Shown: positions 35,897-47,815, counted from the first letter of the stretch. The stretch: DNA of 64,000 bases from Diaporthe sp. PMI_573 (GCA_021399435.1 JAJTUP010000026.1:62001-126000); one strand, 5' to 3'. Made by a program: numbers and translations. Notes: generated from the sequence alone by a model not told the origin.

Positions 35897-36698
35897 CTAC
35901 CGCTGCTGCTGTTGCTGCTGATTCTTCTGGCGGCTCCTCCTCTCTTCCTCGCGATTCTCATCCTCAGAACTTCCTTCATCAAGATTCAAGGCTGCGGCGT
36001 CGTTGTCCTTACCTCGAAGATCGACAAGCCTCGGTCGCTCGCTGGACATCCGCAGCATCCTAGACCTCTCATCCGAATTCTCGTCAAGCAATTCGCCGTC
36101 GGCAGTGTCGTATTCCGGGGGCTCGATCCAGTCCCTTGGTACTATGCACGGGAGTGCGACTCCGATGCTCGCGGCTCTATTCAGCCATCCGGGACCGGGC
36201 CTCCCTGTTAACCTCTGGCAGAGGTAGGCCGTAAAGTGGTTGCAGTTCTTGGTGAGGAGGTTGTATGAAGTGCCCTGGAATTCTTGTGAAACCTCATGTA
36301 TGATCGCATCGATTTCGTTCTGGGGCGACAATGTGAAGCCCTGGAGGATCTCGTGCTTGAAAGTGCCGCCTGGTGGCAAGGTCTTGGGCTTTGTCCAATA
36401 CACACCGGTGACGCCTCTCTTATCGTGCCCGCCGTATGCATATTCTCTGCCGTTGATAACGACACCGCTGTGTAACAGTGATGTTCCGATGGCCCAGAGG
36501 AATGAGGAGAATCTGCCTGGCTGAATTGATGTCAGAATTGAAGTCCAAGACTGCAGAAGAGGGCGGGGTTGTTGTTGTTGAGGAAACCACGCGTACCGGA
36601 AGGAGGTCGTAGACATGGATGACGATCTCGGTCTTTTGCAGCGACAGCGTCGACCGATGCGACCGGACTGATTTCGAAGAGGACTTTCGTGGAGCCAT
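35897..36698 (-). CDS. PPPDE/DeSI-type (deSUMOylating) isopeptidase
   Basis: Two exons, 36698-36597 and 36520-35897, give 241 residues; the 76-nt intron (GTACGC to TTCAG) is phase 0 and joins HVYDLLP to PGRFSSFLW. The PPPDE fold is a papain-like cysteine peptidase acting on SUMO or ubiquitin conjugates. The catalytic pair is visible: His51 in LLHSGVV and Cys127 in TKNCNHFT. Other family marks are NGREYAYGGHD and the LTG-RPGPGWLNRAAS helix after the Cys. The C-terminal 70 residues are acidic and charged and end in a run of seven Gln before Arg. No signal peptide, so cytosolic or nuclear. It diverges from OLA1 across a 1.27 kb shared upstream region. Confidence 0.9.
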
Positions 36699-37969
36699 GT
36701 TGACTTCCCTCTGTATGTACGTAGATTATGTCGAGGTCGACGGCGACTGGAGAGGCGGATGCGGCGGAGGAGATGGGTGGGGGGCCTATGTGGTTCCTAG
36801 CAGGCAGTTAAGAGAGCCACGATCGGCAAAGTGACGGTTCCGTCGAGGTCAGGCTGCCATGCGCAATGAGAGATAAAAGATGGTGAGTCTGTATAAGCGG
36901 ATGAAACACTCGAAAGCTGTCTCGTGGGTGAAACAGGGGACCGGAGTAATGGTTCGTCCTTCGAAACAACGCGACCGCTTGTGAGCCCGGTGGTGGTGCT
37001 CTCAATTGATGATGAAGGCTGGGGAGAAGGCGACCGAGTAAGGAGGCCTTGGATGCAAGATTGGGTCGCTGCTGACGGTTAGATGTTGGCGTGCTGCCCG
37101 CCGGATGACATACCTTCCTGCATAGCTCGGTGCGAGTCTAGCACGTTACGTCCGAGGCTGGGGGATCCTCCCCTCACCTGGTCTTGGGTGGTCAGGGTGG
37201 TTCTAGGTTGCCCGCGACGCCAAATGAGCCGGCCTGTCCGCATTTAGAAGACCCAGGAGCGGCCCCATGTCGAATTTCAAGGTTCCCCAGAGAGAAGAAA
37301 GCTCGGTTCAAGGCAAATCATTAGCGGGGCTGCGGCTGCTGCTCATGCCTGCCAGCCTGCGTATTCGACTGCACGCTTGTACGCTTTGCACCGTATTCGA
37401 CTGCGCCCGCCGTATCTACGTAACCGTGCAGCACCCGATCCACCCAGGTGGCCTGGCACGCCGGGTGGGGCCAGGCGTCGGCGCTGTGGTTTTGCCGTTT
37501 GCCGGCGGTTTCCCATTTTTTTTTTCTCTGGAGACCGCTGAGGTCACCAGAGCTTCACAGTGCTGCCCCGCCCTGGGAAAATGGTTAAGAACTTGGAAGC
37601 AAGGCGAGCAAGGCTCTGCAAATTTTTGAGCTGTTGAGCAGGAGAGCAATCTTCCACCCCTCTCCCAACCACACAATCCCTCCATTGACACGAGAAAACC
37701 AGTGAACAACTCGGGAATTGAGGTCAATATTCCCTTGAGTATCACAGTCCTTCTCTGAGGCTGGATTCTGGGCGCCAAAGTCGCCGTGTTGGGGCTGGAA
37801 ACAGCCCGTCCAAGTCGCGACCACGTCTCTCCTGCGACCCCCGCACCATTTCTCTTCTCTCCCTCGAAAGTTTTCCTTGCCCGCAGCTAGCTCTGCCTTT
37901 CCACCACACCCAGTGCTAAGCTGCACATTCATCTACACTTCCACTCGTCACTACGCAAAGAAGAGGAAA
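36699..37969. other. divergent promoter region
   Basis: 1.27 kb between the divergent PPPDE and OLA1 start codons. It carries the promoters of both and no supported coding frame. Pyrimidine-rich sequence precedes OLA1. Confidence 0.6.
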
Positions 37970-39465
37970 ATGGCTCCCAAGAAAGCTGTTGAGGAGAAGA
38001 AGATCCTTCTCGGCCGCCCTGGCAACAACCTGAAGAGTGGAATCGTGAGCCCTCCTCCTGCCGCCCCTCTCCCAACCCGACCATCTGCATCCTCAGGCCG
38101 CCTCTGACTGTCTATCAGGTCGGCCTTGCAAACGTCGGCAAATCCACCCTCTTCCAGGCCATCACAAAGTGCCACCTGGGCAACCCAGCCAACTTCCCCT
38201 ACGCCACCATCGAGCCCGAAGAGGCCCGTGTCATCGTCCCCGATGAGCGATATGACTGGCTTTGCGAAAAGTTCCAGCCCAAGTCAAAGGTTCCAGCCAA
38301 CTTGACCGTCTACGATATCGCAGGTCTGACCCGTGGCGCGTCCACTGGCGCTGGTCTGGGCAACGCTTTCCTGTCGCATATCCGTGCCGTCGATGCCATC
38401 TTTCAGGTCGTCCGCTGCTTCGACGATGCCGAGATCATCCACGTTGAGGGAGATGTCAACCCCACCCGTGACCTCGACATCATTGCCGAAGAGCTCAGGC
38501 TCAAGGACATTGAGTTTGTCGAGAAGGCGCTCGAGATGCAGAAGAAGAAGACCCGCCAAGGCGGCCAGAGTCTTGAGCAGAAGAAGGCCAGGGAGGAGCA
38601 GGAAACGATAGAGAAGATCCTGGCCTGGTTGCAGGACGGCAAGGATGTGCGCAAGGGTAACTGGGGTCCCAAGGAGGTAAGACCAGTCCCCTGTTTCTTC
38701 GTCCAACCCACCCCCTCAACACAGCCGGCTGCGTCCAGCACTCCTACATGATGACAAAGGGCCATAGCGCCCGATATAATCCCAGCTCGTTGAATGCCTC
38801 ACCAAACAAACGCTAGAGCGCATACTGAGATAAAAATCTGTCTGATACGCCACATTCACATTCGTTCTTTTGCATCATTTACTTTTGGTGGGAAAAGCTG
38901 ACAATGTCAACAGATCGAGGTCATCAACCCTCTCTTCCTGCTCAGCGCCAAGCCTGTTGTCTACCTGGTCAATCTTTCCGAGAAGGATTACATCCGGAAA
39001 AAGAACAAGCACCTTCCCAAGATTGCGGAGTGGTGCAAGGAGCACGCTGCAGGCGACCCTATCATCCCCATTTCCGTGTGCTTCGAGGAGCGCCTGACCC
39101 AGTTCGAGACTGAGGCGGCGGCTCTGGAGGAGTGCAAGAACGTCGGCGCCGATTCTGCGCTCCCCAAGGTCATTGTTGCGATGCGCAAGGTTCTGGACCT
39201 GGGCAGCTTCTTCACAGTCGGTGCGGACGAAGTGCGGCAATGGACCATCCGAAATGGAACCAAGGCACCTCAAGCAGCTGGCGTGATCCACACAGACTTT
39301 GAAAAGACCTTCATCCAAGCTCTTGTGTACCCTTTCACAGCCCTGAAGGAGCTGGGATCGGAGGCAGATCTGAAGTCGAGCGGTAAGATTGCTACGAAAG
39401 GCAAGGACTATATTGTCCAGGATGGAGACGTGTTGCACATCAAAGCTGGCGCCGCTAAGAGCTGA
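37970..39465 (+). CDS. OLA1: Obg-like ATPase 1 (YchF/OLA1)
   Basis: Three exons, 37970-38044, 38119-38676 and 38914-39465, give 394 residues, the normal OLA1 length. Introns of 74 and 237 nt are phase 0. OLA1 is a P-loop ATPase of the Obg family that associates with ribosomes and affects initiation and stress responses. Motifs: G1 GLANVGKST, split from the N-terminus by intron 1; G3 DIAGLTRGAS; and G4 NLSEKD, whose Glu replaces the Lys of GTP-specific NKxD and marks ATP preference. A coiled-coil hairpin lies at about residues 135-205 and a C-terminal TGS domain follows (IQALVYPFTALKELGSE, KDYIVQDGDVLHIK). The ATG context (GAAAATGGC) is good. Confidence 0.96.
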
Positions 39466-41409
39466 GGTTGTTGCATGGTTCCCCTATACATGTAGGATAT
39501 GAGATATCCTCTCAATCTGGAAGCCATCCTTATCTGGCATGTCCGCCGCCCACCTGGGCAGCTATGCTATCTACCTGGGTAATCGGCTGGCGACTGGACC
39601 CAGTCTGATGAGCTCCTCCCGCCTGCAACATAGAAATCAACCATTACCTTTCAAGCACGTCGTGTCCATGAATGTGACTCTTGGGACTGTCCTATAGGAC
39701 AATACGTGGGATGAAATTCTGCGCTCAGACCCGTGTTGGTCTGGTAACTACGAGCGACTACCGTCTACTGTCGGTTCTTATATGAACAGCAGCGTCAAAT
39801 TTAAGAGTTACATCAACTCGCACCAAAAACAAGTGCCCGAAAATTCTTGGGACAATAGGAGAAATGATTAGAAGTGATTAAAAAGCCTACTTGCCTAGGA
39901 TGTTGACCTAATACAGACCAGATCCGCTCGTACATTTGCGCTCTGGTCGGACACCACAGTCCTGAAATCGCATCATCTCCACCTGCTAACTTGCGGCCGA
40001 AGCGGCAGGACCGGTGGATCAAATTTGTATTCAGGGAGTCAAATTACAGCCAACAATCAACAGTAAGCCATCTGCCTCTAGCTACTGTACTGACCTTGAG
40101 GAAGAACAGGTTGCATGGCGAGAAAGTGGCCCCATTGCCACACCTCACCCTCAAGTTGCAGGCAATGTTGCGTGAGATGATCGATTTTCCCACGCCCAAC
40201 GAGAAAAAAACGAAGGACTATCTGCTGAAGCTTATAGAGGAGAGGAGTGCAAGCTGAGGGGATGCTCCGGAACTTGATACCAAGCTAGTTATCATTTCTG
40301 GGAGCCTCTGCACATACAACATGATCCTGCTGTTTCTGTTCAACCGTTTTCTCTGCTGCTAAAGACACCAGAATATATAGAAAGTGAAACAGTGTATATG
40401 TAATTGGTGCAAACTTGATACACGTGTATGCAGAAATCAAGTCTCTTCACTGACAAGCAGTGTGCAACACTAAGTCCACAACTGCTAACAATATCATCGC
40501 AATCGAGTCCCACTAGGTACAAGAGCTTAACAAGAGCTCAGAACATGAGGTATAAGTTTTGCCCAGTACTTTACCAATCGGGTATGCCCAGGTCTCCACT
40601 CAACACAAATTGTGAAGACGTTTAGAAATGTCGACCATGCTCTGAGTCGTGAGGTCGCCGGGGGGGGGGTTCAGCTGGATGCAGAGCACCAACTTTCCTG
40701 CCGTAAGACCCTGGAACTTTCAATACTCCGGAATAAGATATCAGTTACACAAATGCCTCGATCTATGCTGCTAGACTGCTCATACTATGTCTAGTCTGGG
40801 AAAGAGCCGCTCGACTCTCTGTCTGTATCTTCCCTGATAATTGCTGTCTTCTGTTTTTCTTCTTCAACTTCATGCCATATCAGTCACAGCATTGCTCATA
40901 GAATGGTGGCATATTTGTTTGATTCGAAGTTCATGACAAAAGCAGACCTTGCCGTTCGAGATCTAACGGAATTGAGTCTTGCAGCATTCAACCTGTGTGG
41001 AAAGTGATATAGTTGAAGGACAAGCTTATGTTGGGTAGTGATTAGTGGGATGGTATTCTCTCCGTCGGTGTGCCCTCACTTGAGCTTACCGACTCAAACT
41101 CTTCTCATTGGGAGAGCAGTCCATGAAATACTTATACATGGGATGAGCGCTTCTAAAACGAAGATGAGCAGTATAGTGTTGATCTTGCCCTTCGCATTTC
41201 ATAAAGAGTCAAACCAAAAGCTATTCAATGCCGCAAAGGACATGTTCAAAGCATGGTGTCAGGATATGTGGAAATTAAGATAACAATGTGTACAAAGACC
41301 CGTGAGGGCAACTCGTCGGCGCTCGAGTCCGAGACCATCCATCTGAGCTCTTCACCCCAGGTAACCCTCGACAGAAAGAGGAGCTGCCTTCCGAAATCCG
41401 AGAACTCCC
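39466..41409. other. AT-rich intergenic with possible gene remnant
   Basis: 1.9 kb between OLA1 and the two-exon small gene. Apart from the possible exon pair ending at 40257, no coding frame is supported. A 10-base G run lies at 40660-40669. Confidence 0.5.
40030..40257 (+). pseudogene. possible 3' gene remnant with one intron
   Basis: A good intron signature at 40063-40109 (GTAAGC, TACTGACC branch, GAACAG, 47 nt) joins in phase 2 to a 49-codon frame. That frame ends in a helical, charged tail (LKLQAMLREMIDFPTPNEKK, then KDYLLKLIEERSAS and stop at 40257). Upstream the frame stays open for only a short way and no start codon or further exon is convincing. It may be a decayed gene, a wrongly guessed small gene, or chance. 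The left end given is arbitrary. Confidence 0.25.
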
Positions 41410-41800
41410 TCAGTGGCGGTGCCTCCTCCTCTCCTTCCTCTCCATGTGCTTGATGATCTCTTCTGACAGAGGGTACTTCAGCTGGTTTATGATTGCTCCG
41501 TAAAACCTGAACTCCCGGCCCTTATTATGCTCGGTGCTCCGGTACTTCTGGGCGGCCTCCCTCATCAGAACGTCCTCTGTATCGCCATAAACGGCGGCGT
41601 ATCGCTTTGCTGTCTCAACGACGTGGACGGCTTGGAGGGAAACATCGCCACCGTCGATATCGAAATCTGTTTGGGGATGGTCTTGTCAGTTTGCCCGCCT
41701 GTGCGGCTGGAGGTGGAGAAGATGGGCTTGACTGACCGCGGACAAATTCAAAGTAGGACCGGTAGCTCTCTTGTGCCTGTGATTGTTTGTATGAGGGCAT
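41410..41800 (-). CDS. two-exon small basic protein, unrecognised
   Basis: Two exons, 41800-41737 and 41666-41410, give 106 residues. The 70-nt intron (GTCAGT donor, CTGAC branch, AACAG acceptor) is phase 1 and exact. The second exon has no in-frame ATG near its start, so ATG-to-stop searches miss most of the gene. The protein starts MPSYKQSQAQESYRSYFEF, continues DFDIDGGDVSLQAVHVVE, then helices (TAKRYAAVYGDTEDVLMREA, GAIINQLKYPLSEEIIKHME) and ends in a basic cluster rich in Arg, Lys and His. It has no signal peptide or membrane segment. The patterned aromatic and charged residues look like a small folded domain. I do not recognise it. The same GTCAGT donor is used in the TAP-like and GH105 genes nearby. 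Confidence 0.7.
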
Positions 41801-42481
41801 CTTGAAATAAGAGGGGACTTTTCTGTGGTCTTTGTTGACTGTGTCACAGTGGCACCAAATCGTTGGTCTTTGGCTCGATTTGTTGTTGATTCGAATTGCC
41901 TTCTTGGAGAACGTACATGAGGAGATGCAGAGAAATTGCTGAAAGATACGACCTACAACTGGTCTTTTATACATCTGTCGCATTTAAGTCACTCGCTCTT
42001 ATAATGGAAGGGGAGACCGCAGGTGAGTCGACCTGAATGGGATTCTGCAGCATCTGTGCATCACATTTTTGTGTCATTCACTTTGAGGCAATGACGTTGG
42101 GCAGCATCAGTCCAGCCTCTGATAGTCCCAAACAGAACAGGTATAGCCGAAGGCGGTAACGACGGCGGTAACAACGGCGGTGTGGGCTGCTTCAGCGGCC
42201 GTAAGACCATGGCTCAAAATTGTCTCGCTCCAGCCCGCTGCGGTGCACCCAGGCCAGAACAACATGTTACAGGTAGAAGCTTCCGGTCCACAGAGTACAT
42301 ACATACAAGCCATGTTACGCAATCCCGCTGTCCTGTGCGCTCAGCTGGGGACGGAGCTGATGTTCCAACAGCTCAGAAGTGTTTGCTGCTCAAAAGGTTG
42401 TGTATCGATGCCTCCAGTACAATCAGACCACACATCGTCGTGATCATGATTCTAATATGCTGCCTGAAGCTCACCGCTGTC
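41801..42481. other. intergenic
   Basis: 681 bases between the small gene and the 3' end of the TAP-like peptidase. Holds a 12-nt repeat with GGCGGTAAC at 42152-42181. No coding frame supported. Confidence 0.6.
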
Positions 42482-44764
42482 TCACAACAGCCAGGGCTGC
42501 CACTTGGACAGCTCTAGAATGTGTTCTTTCCAAGAGGCAACGGGGTCCAGAGCTATTGTCGCAGCTCCCATGTTCGAGACTTCGCTACCCTTGACACCAT
42601 ACAGATACGGCTTCTCATTAGCATAGCATGCCGTCTCTGGTTCATCGGGGAGCGTTCCGTTCAATATGAAAGCCTTCGCAAGACTTTCTGTACAATTAGA
42701 CAGGTCTCGAGAAGAGTGACCATAGCCGTGATGAGCAATCAGTCTGGCATTCTTTCCCATCTCGGCTGCTAGTCGTCTTCCATTTCTCAGCGGAGTCGCG
42801 GGATCGTAGGTCTCTGCGATGAGCAAAACGGGGTTCTTCAAGGTGTGATTCAGTGCTCCCCGGTAGACTTCAGCCACATCTGGCCAGTATGTGGTAAAGT
42901 GGCGACATGGAAAGACGTTCGAGAAGCGCGAGTTGCCCGAGATGAAGCTCTTGGAAGTCATGTTGGCCCAGAGTGAGGACCACCTAGGATAGATCAGCAT
43001 ACATCTCAAGGTCTCTCGATGAACAGGGGCGAGAGGTGTCGTCACAGAGAATCTTGATCCCCGGCGCGTCTCAAATTTAGTTTGGAAGTACTGACCAGTC
43101 GAGTCCCTGCGGCGGGGCGTCATATGAATCACCACAAATGACCAAATCGCCGAGCTCGTCTGTTGAAGGTCTAGGTGAGGGCAGCCGAGGCAGAGTCGGG
43201 TCGTATTCCCAGGCTGATGACTCAAGGAAGGCGGCAGCTAATGTCGAGTTGCCGGCCTCGAGCTCAAAGAGCATTTCAGCCAACGCCGGCCAACTCTTTG
43301 CATTATACAAAGACCCGTAGATGGCGCCGACGAGAGCGGAGTAAGTGATCAGAGAAGGGCCATTGTCCTCAGTGTATCCCGGTATTGGGTCACTAATGAG
43401 ACCGGCGAGCAGCGCTTCGATGCGCTGTTCCAAATCCTTCAGCACGACTGTTCGTCCACCACGTGGTTTTGCCAGCGCACAGTGCTTTGGTCCAGCATTC
43501 AGACACTCGCCCAACACGCCGTCACGGAAGGCGTCTGTCGCATTGTCGAGCGCGGTCCACCCCTAAGAAGCAGATCAATGGTCAGCGTGCTGCGAGAAAG
43601 TGGGAATTAACAATAAGCAATAGTCAGGTCCACCTACAAAACCACCAAGCAGTCGATGATCGCGGACATACTCCGTCCCGTCCAATATTATCCGACCAAC
43701 GCTTTCTGGGAACATTGCGGCATATGTCTCTGATGCGTGTTAGTCACCTGCTACGGAGCCTAAAGTGTTGTATTCTGGAACCTTCCAAAGCATGAAGGAC
43801 GGGGATCGGTAAAAGGAGAAGATTCATGCTTACGACCAATTCCTGTCCCGTACGATACGAGGTAGCCGGTCAAATCGTCCTCACCCAGGCCTTTCCTGAT
43901 CTCCTCTAGATCCCTGGCAACGAGTGTCGTCGTCATGAAGCGCCCCAGATCACCATGCCTTTTCCAGCAAGCATGGAAGGTGGCATTGTTCATTGCATCA
44001 GTAATTCTCAGCTGGGTTTCAGGGTCTGAGTGCTGTTCGCGGTACTGGCCCGTCAAGGCTGACCACCTATCTCTGTCGGCATCGTAGGGGTAGCAGGATA
44101 TCGCCGGCTGGCTCGCATTGACTCCTCTTGGGTCCCACCCCAGGGCATCGAATTTGGAGAGGGTGAAACGCTCAGTAAGTAGCTCTCCCGAGGTCCAGAC
44201 CATACGAGTCCCGCTACCACCGGGCCCTCCAGGCTCGAGGACGAGCGTCCGCTCGCTCTTGATACCTGCCCCAGGAGGCGAAGACCCATCTGCGCGGGCG
44301 AGTCCGGAAACCTGGAACTTGGTCACCGCCTGACGAGTGATGCGGGTATCAGACTCGTTCTTATAGTCTAAGGGCACGTCGATGTAGCCACAAAGGAAGA
44401 TACCCCGTCCGGCAAAGGGGTCCTCAGAGGTGACAGCCGTTTTATTCCCCCAGGCCCAATGGTCGGGGTTTGGGTCAAATAACTTGGCCCAAGTAACTTG
44501 ATGGTTCTTGTCGTCCAGCGCGGGTGGGAATGTTCTGTTGGTGCATGGCAGAAACCTGAATGCGTCGTTTGGCTGGGGGAAAATACCATAGGGAGAGTCA
44601 AAGCTGTGTTGGTGGTGAGAGCACTGATGACGGAACTGTGGCCAGCCCCTCGCCGTCAGGTGGTACAAGCTCGCAAGACCGACGAGGCCTAAGAGGAGCA
44701 CAAAATGGGAGCGCCGCCTCGTTCGCGCCTGGGTATTTCCGCTTGGTATCGAAACCTTCTCCAT
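42482..44764 (-). CDS. TAP-like alpha/beta-hydrolase peptidase (S33), membrane-anchored
   Basis: Four exons, 44764-43834, 43729-43638, 43562-43096 and 42983-42482, give 663 residues; introns of 104, 75 and 112 nt keep frame. The N-terminus has a basic stretch then one hydrophobic segment (FVLLLGLVGLASLYHL), so a type II anchor or uncleaved signal. Family marks of tripeptidyl-aminopeptidase-like hydrolases are GGPGGSG (oxyanion), LGWDPRGVNAS, nucleophile Ser304 in GYLVSYGTGIG, Asp in AETYDPATPL and His in HHGYGHSS, followed by the typical Cys-containing C-terminal TAP cap. Relatives trim peptides outside the cell. The elbow reads L-V-S-Y-G instead of the usual G-x-S-x-G, which may alter or reduce activity. 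The GH105 gene lies 441 bp upstream on the same strand. Confidence 0.87.
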
Positions 44765-45205
44765 TGTTTCCAAAGAGCCCGTGCTAACCGGGTCGTTTTG
44801 TTTACATGCGTACTTGATCGGAAAAAGAAAGGAAGTTGTTGGTGTAACGGTGAGATGTCGCGCCGGAGCTAACCCGGTGGAGGAGGTGGTTCTAACCTAC
44901 CTAGGTAATGTAGCCACACTTACCCTCTGCCAGGTAGGGCTAACTCCTCCCAGCCAGATAGTACTCCGTAAGACGCAGAGTGCCTCTTACGATGGGCCCG
45001 CAAGCATAGCCAGAGCAAATGACACCATAACCAGGGCTCGGCGATTATGGGTTAGGCATAATAGAAATGTGATCATGCATGTCACTATGAAATCAGTGAA
45101 GCCAAACATAATCATGTTCATGCAAATCTACAGCTGTAATGGTGGAATATATACAGGAATGCTGAAAAGCCCAGTCTGTCTCTAGAGACCACACCTTTGG
45201 CCTGA
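44765..45205. other. intergenic
   Basis: 441 bases: promoter of the TAP-like gene and 3' flank of GH105. Nothing else is recognised. Confidence 0.6.
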
Positions 45206-46547
45206 TTACATGATCTCAATCTCGTACGAGGCGTACATGAACGGCCCAACGCCCTTGTAGTCGTCAGGAGACAGCGCGATGGACGTGTAGTACTCGAAGG
45301 TAGCGTTGCTGTTGAGAGAGCCCACGAGGACGGTCCCCTCCCAGTCAAGAGTGCCATCGCTGTTCTCAACAACGAAGTCATCCACCAGAGCCTGGTAGGC
45401 CTTCTTTGCGGGCTCCAGGTAAGTCTCGGCATCGATAAGTCCAAGTCTGACACCCTTGAGGAGGCTGTAGGTGAACATGGCGCTGGCGGACGACTCGATG
45501 TAGTTCTTCTCGCGGCCGGGGAAGTCCATGATCAGCCACCAGCCACTGGTGGCAGCATCCTGGGCCTTCAGCACACCCTCAGACAGGGTCTGGAGGTAGC
45601 CGGTGAGCTTCTCCTTGCCCTCGTGGGACTCGGGGATCAGCGGGATGGTCTCGAGCAGGGACACCATGTACCATCCGACGGCACGGCTCCACACCAAGGG
45701 GGCAGCACCCGTCTCCGGGTCGGCCCAGATGGCCTTCTTCGACTCGTCGTATCCGTGGACGAGCAGGTTGGTTGTGTGGTTGCGGGTGTGCTCCTCGATG
45801 TTGTCAAACTGGCGGACGATATCGTCCCAAGCCGTGGTGTTGGCGTTGTCGTAGAGGCTTGTGTATTTGGCGTAGAAAGAATCAGCCATGAAGATGCCGT
45901 CGAGCCACATCTGGTTCTCATAGATAGGAGCTCGGTGCCAGAATCCACCTGATGGCGTGCGCGGGTGCCTGTCAAGCATGCCACGGATACCATCGGCTGC
46001 GAGCTTATACTTCTCCTCGCCGGTTCTGTTGTACCACCAAAGAGCGTTCATGCCGAATCGATACTCATCCAGGGAGTAAACTTGATTCTTGTTAGTAAGT
46101 CCATCTTTACTTTGTTCTGAGCTAAGGTAGCGCCGGGACGGCGGGGCGTAGCAGTAGTGGATTGAGGCTCAACCACTTACAGTCATACTCGTACTCCTTG
46201 ATTGTGCCGTCCTCATTAATGATGGACATCTGCTTCTCGTATGCATCTACGAGAGTCTCATTCTTGGTGGCCTCGATAGCAAACTCGAGTCCCTGATAGA
46301 TGACCGCGTCTGATTCGTTGTCAGTACATCAATTTCACCCATGTCGAGACACTATTTGCAATCGTAGAAAGTCTTGGTGCAAGTACTGACTTGTGTAACC
46401 GAAGTCCAACTTAATACCCTTGCGGATATGGGTATCCGCCATGCGGGCGAGATAGGACCCAGTGGACGTATTCGTCTGACGGCCGGCGAGCTTCAGATCG
46501 ACGGCAGCGGCAGCGGCGCCGGACGCCAACAACAGGGAACACCTCAT
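45206..46547 (-). CDS. secreted GH105 unsaturated rhamnogalacturonyl hydrolase
   Basis: Three exons, 46547-46391, 46309-46181 and 46080-45206, give 386 residues; the 81- and 100-nt introns are phase 1. GH105 enzymes remove the unsaturated galacturonyl residue left by rhamnogalacturonan or pectin lyases, a late step in pectin breakdown. The first 17-20 residues (MRCSLLLASGAAAAAVDL) are a signal peptide, so the enzyme is secreted. The (alpha/alpha)6 barrel shows YSLDEYRFGMNALWWYN, catalytic Asp156 in MWLDGIFMAD, APLVWSRAVGWYMVSLLE and YIESSASAMFTYSLLKG. Several N-x-S/T sites fit secretion. Length fits family members (about 370-400). Expression is probably inducible by pectin sugars, but no regulator site is assigned. 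Confidence 0.92.
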
Positions 46548-46653
46548 AATGGGCTATGGAGAAGGCGAGGTTGTTTGGTAGCGAATGAGAAGATCGGATG
46601 GGCTGCCAGTCGACACCTTCCATATTGTCAGTGATCGTGCAGCCAGGCCCGGT

Positions 46654-46663
46654 CTCTTATACC
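46654..46663 (-). promoter_or_regulatory. TATA-like element
   Basis: Minus-strand GGTATAAGAG about 107-116 bp upstream of the GH105 start codon. Assigned by motif and spacing. Confidence 0.4.
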
Positions 46664-47689
46664 GTTCGCCGGCGGAAGGCTCCAGGCACCCGATGCAGGG
46701 CTCATCCAACGGTGTGGAATCACTGTCCTTAGCGACGCCTGAAGGTGGACTTGTTCGATATAGGGGTACTAGGCCCCTCGGTTGTTTGTTCTCCCTGATG
46801 ATTCGTCTCCCCGGACGAATCCTCCCCACTCAGGACCGGTAGCTGCAGATCGTTTTGTTTCCATCAATGGAGGGCCCTGTTGGAATTCTTCCAGCGGTGC
46901 AACGCAGATCTTGGCTCTCCACCATCTTGCTTGGCGGCGGACAAACATGCAACTGCTGCGGGGGTCCCACGTCCCCAAGCGTGCCCGTCTCATTAAAGCA
47001 GAGGGTCCAGGGGCATGCCATTGCGTGTATCCACGAAACACAACGAGTCAACATGATAGCCTTTTTTCGGCGCCGGCGACGGGCCCTTGTTGAGCACGAG
47101 CAGCGTGCCCGCGGTTGCATCGACGGCGTCGTCGGCTCGGTTGTCCCGGCGAGCCTCGTCTAATCGAAGCGTAAGTTGGATTGGCTCAGGCTATCCACAC
47201 TAAGACTTTCGGGTGCTGCATACAGCGTGACCGGGCCAGCTTTAAAGTCTGAAAGTCCCTCGTCGGATCCGTAATCGCGAAAGGCTTGGCCCGGCCCGGA
47301 AATTACTTTTCAACGACGTCTCCCATTGGACATTCGACGCCATGATCATGCTCATCCAGCTACTTCACCTCCCTTCTACAGTCTTGGCTTACTTCCTATG
47401 GCAGTGTTTTGGACAAAGTCCAAGACCCGAGCAATGCTTAGAGGCGGTAAGCTGTGGTCCGTACTCAGGTTAGGCTCGGTGGATATCAGACCGCGACAGC
47501 GAGCAGGTTTTCTTGGCCGGAATATGTTCAACCGCCCAGTTTTACTATCAGGTACACCCCCAGAAACAGAGAAACAAGCTAGAATGAATGGTTCGGAGTG
47601 CTCACAGCCTGAAAAACAGAAATCTGGATTTGATCTTGGCAGGAACACAACCCTTTTCTCTACCTATCATACGATAACCGCATGTGGGA

Positions 47690-47815
47690 TACCTGGTGGG
47701 GATATCTCCTATGGGATGAATATCTTCTGTGGGATATCTCCTGCAGCATAATCTTCTACAGAATAACCTTTCCTAGGATGAAGTTCTATTGGGCAATCTC
47801 CGAGGGGATAACGTG
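47690..47815. repeat. degenerate tandem repeat, unit about 15-16 nt
   Basis: Eight or nine successive segments of the form GGATA-TCTCCT-RTGG, such as GGATATCTCCTATGG, GATATCTCCTGCAG and GATGAAGTTCTATTGG, with point changes and small indels. The period is about 14-18 nt. It lies mid-way in the GH105/SLATT intergenic region. Confidence 0.55.
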
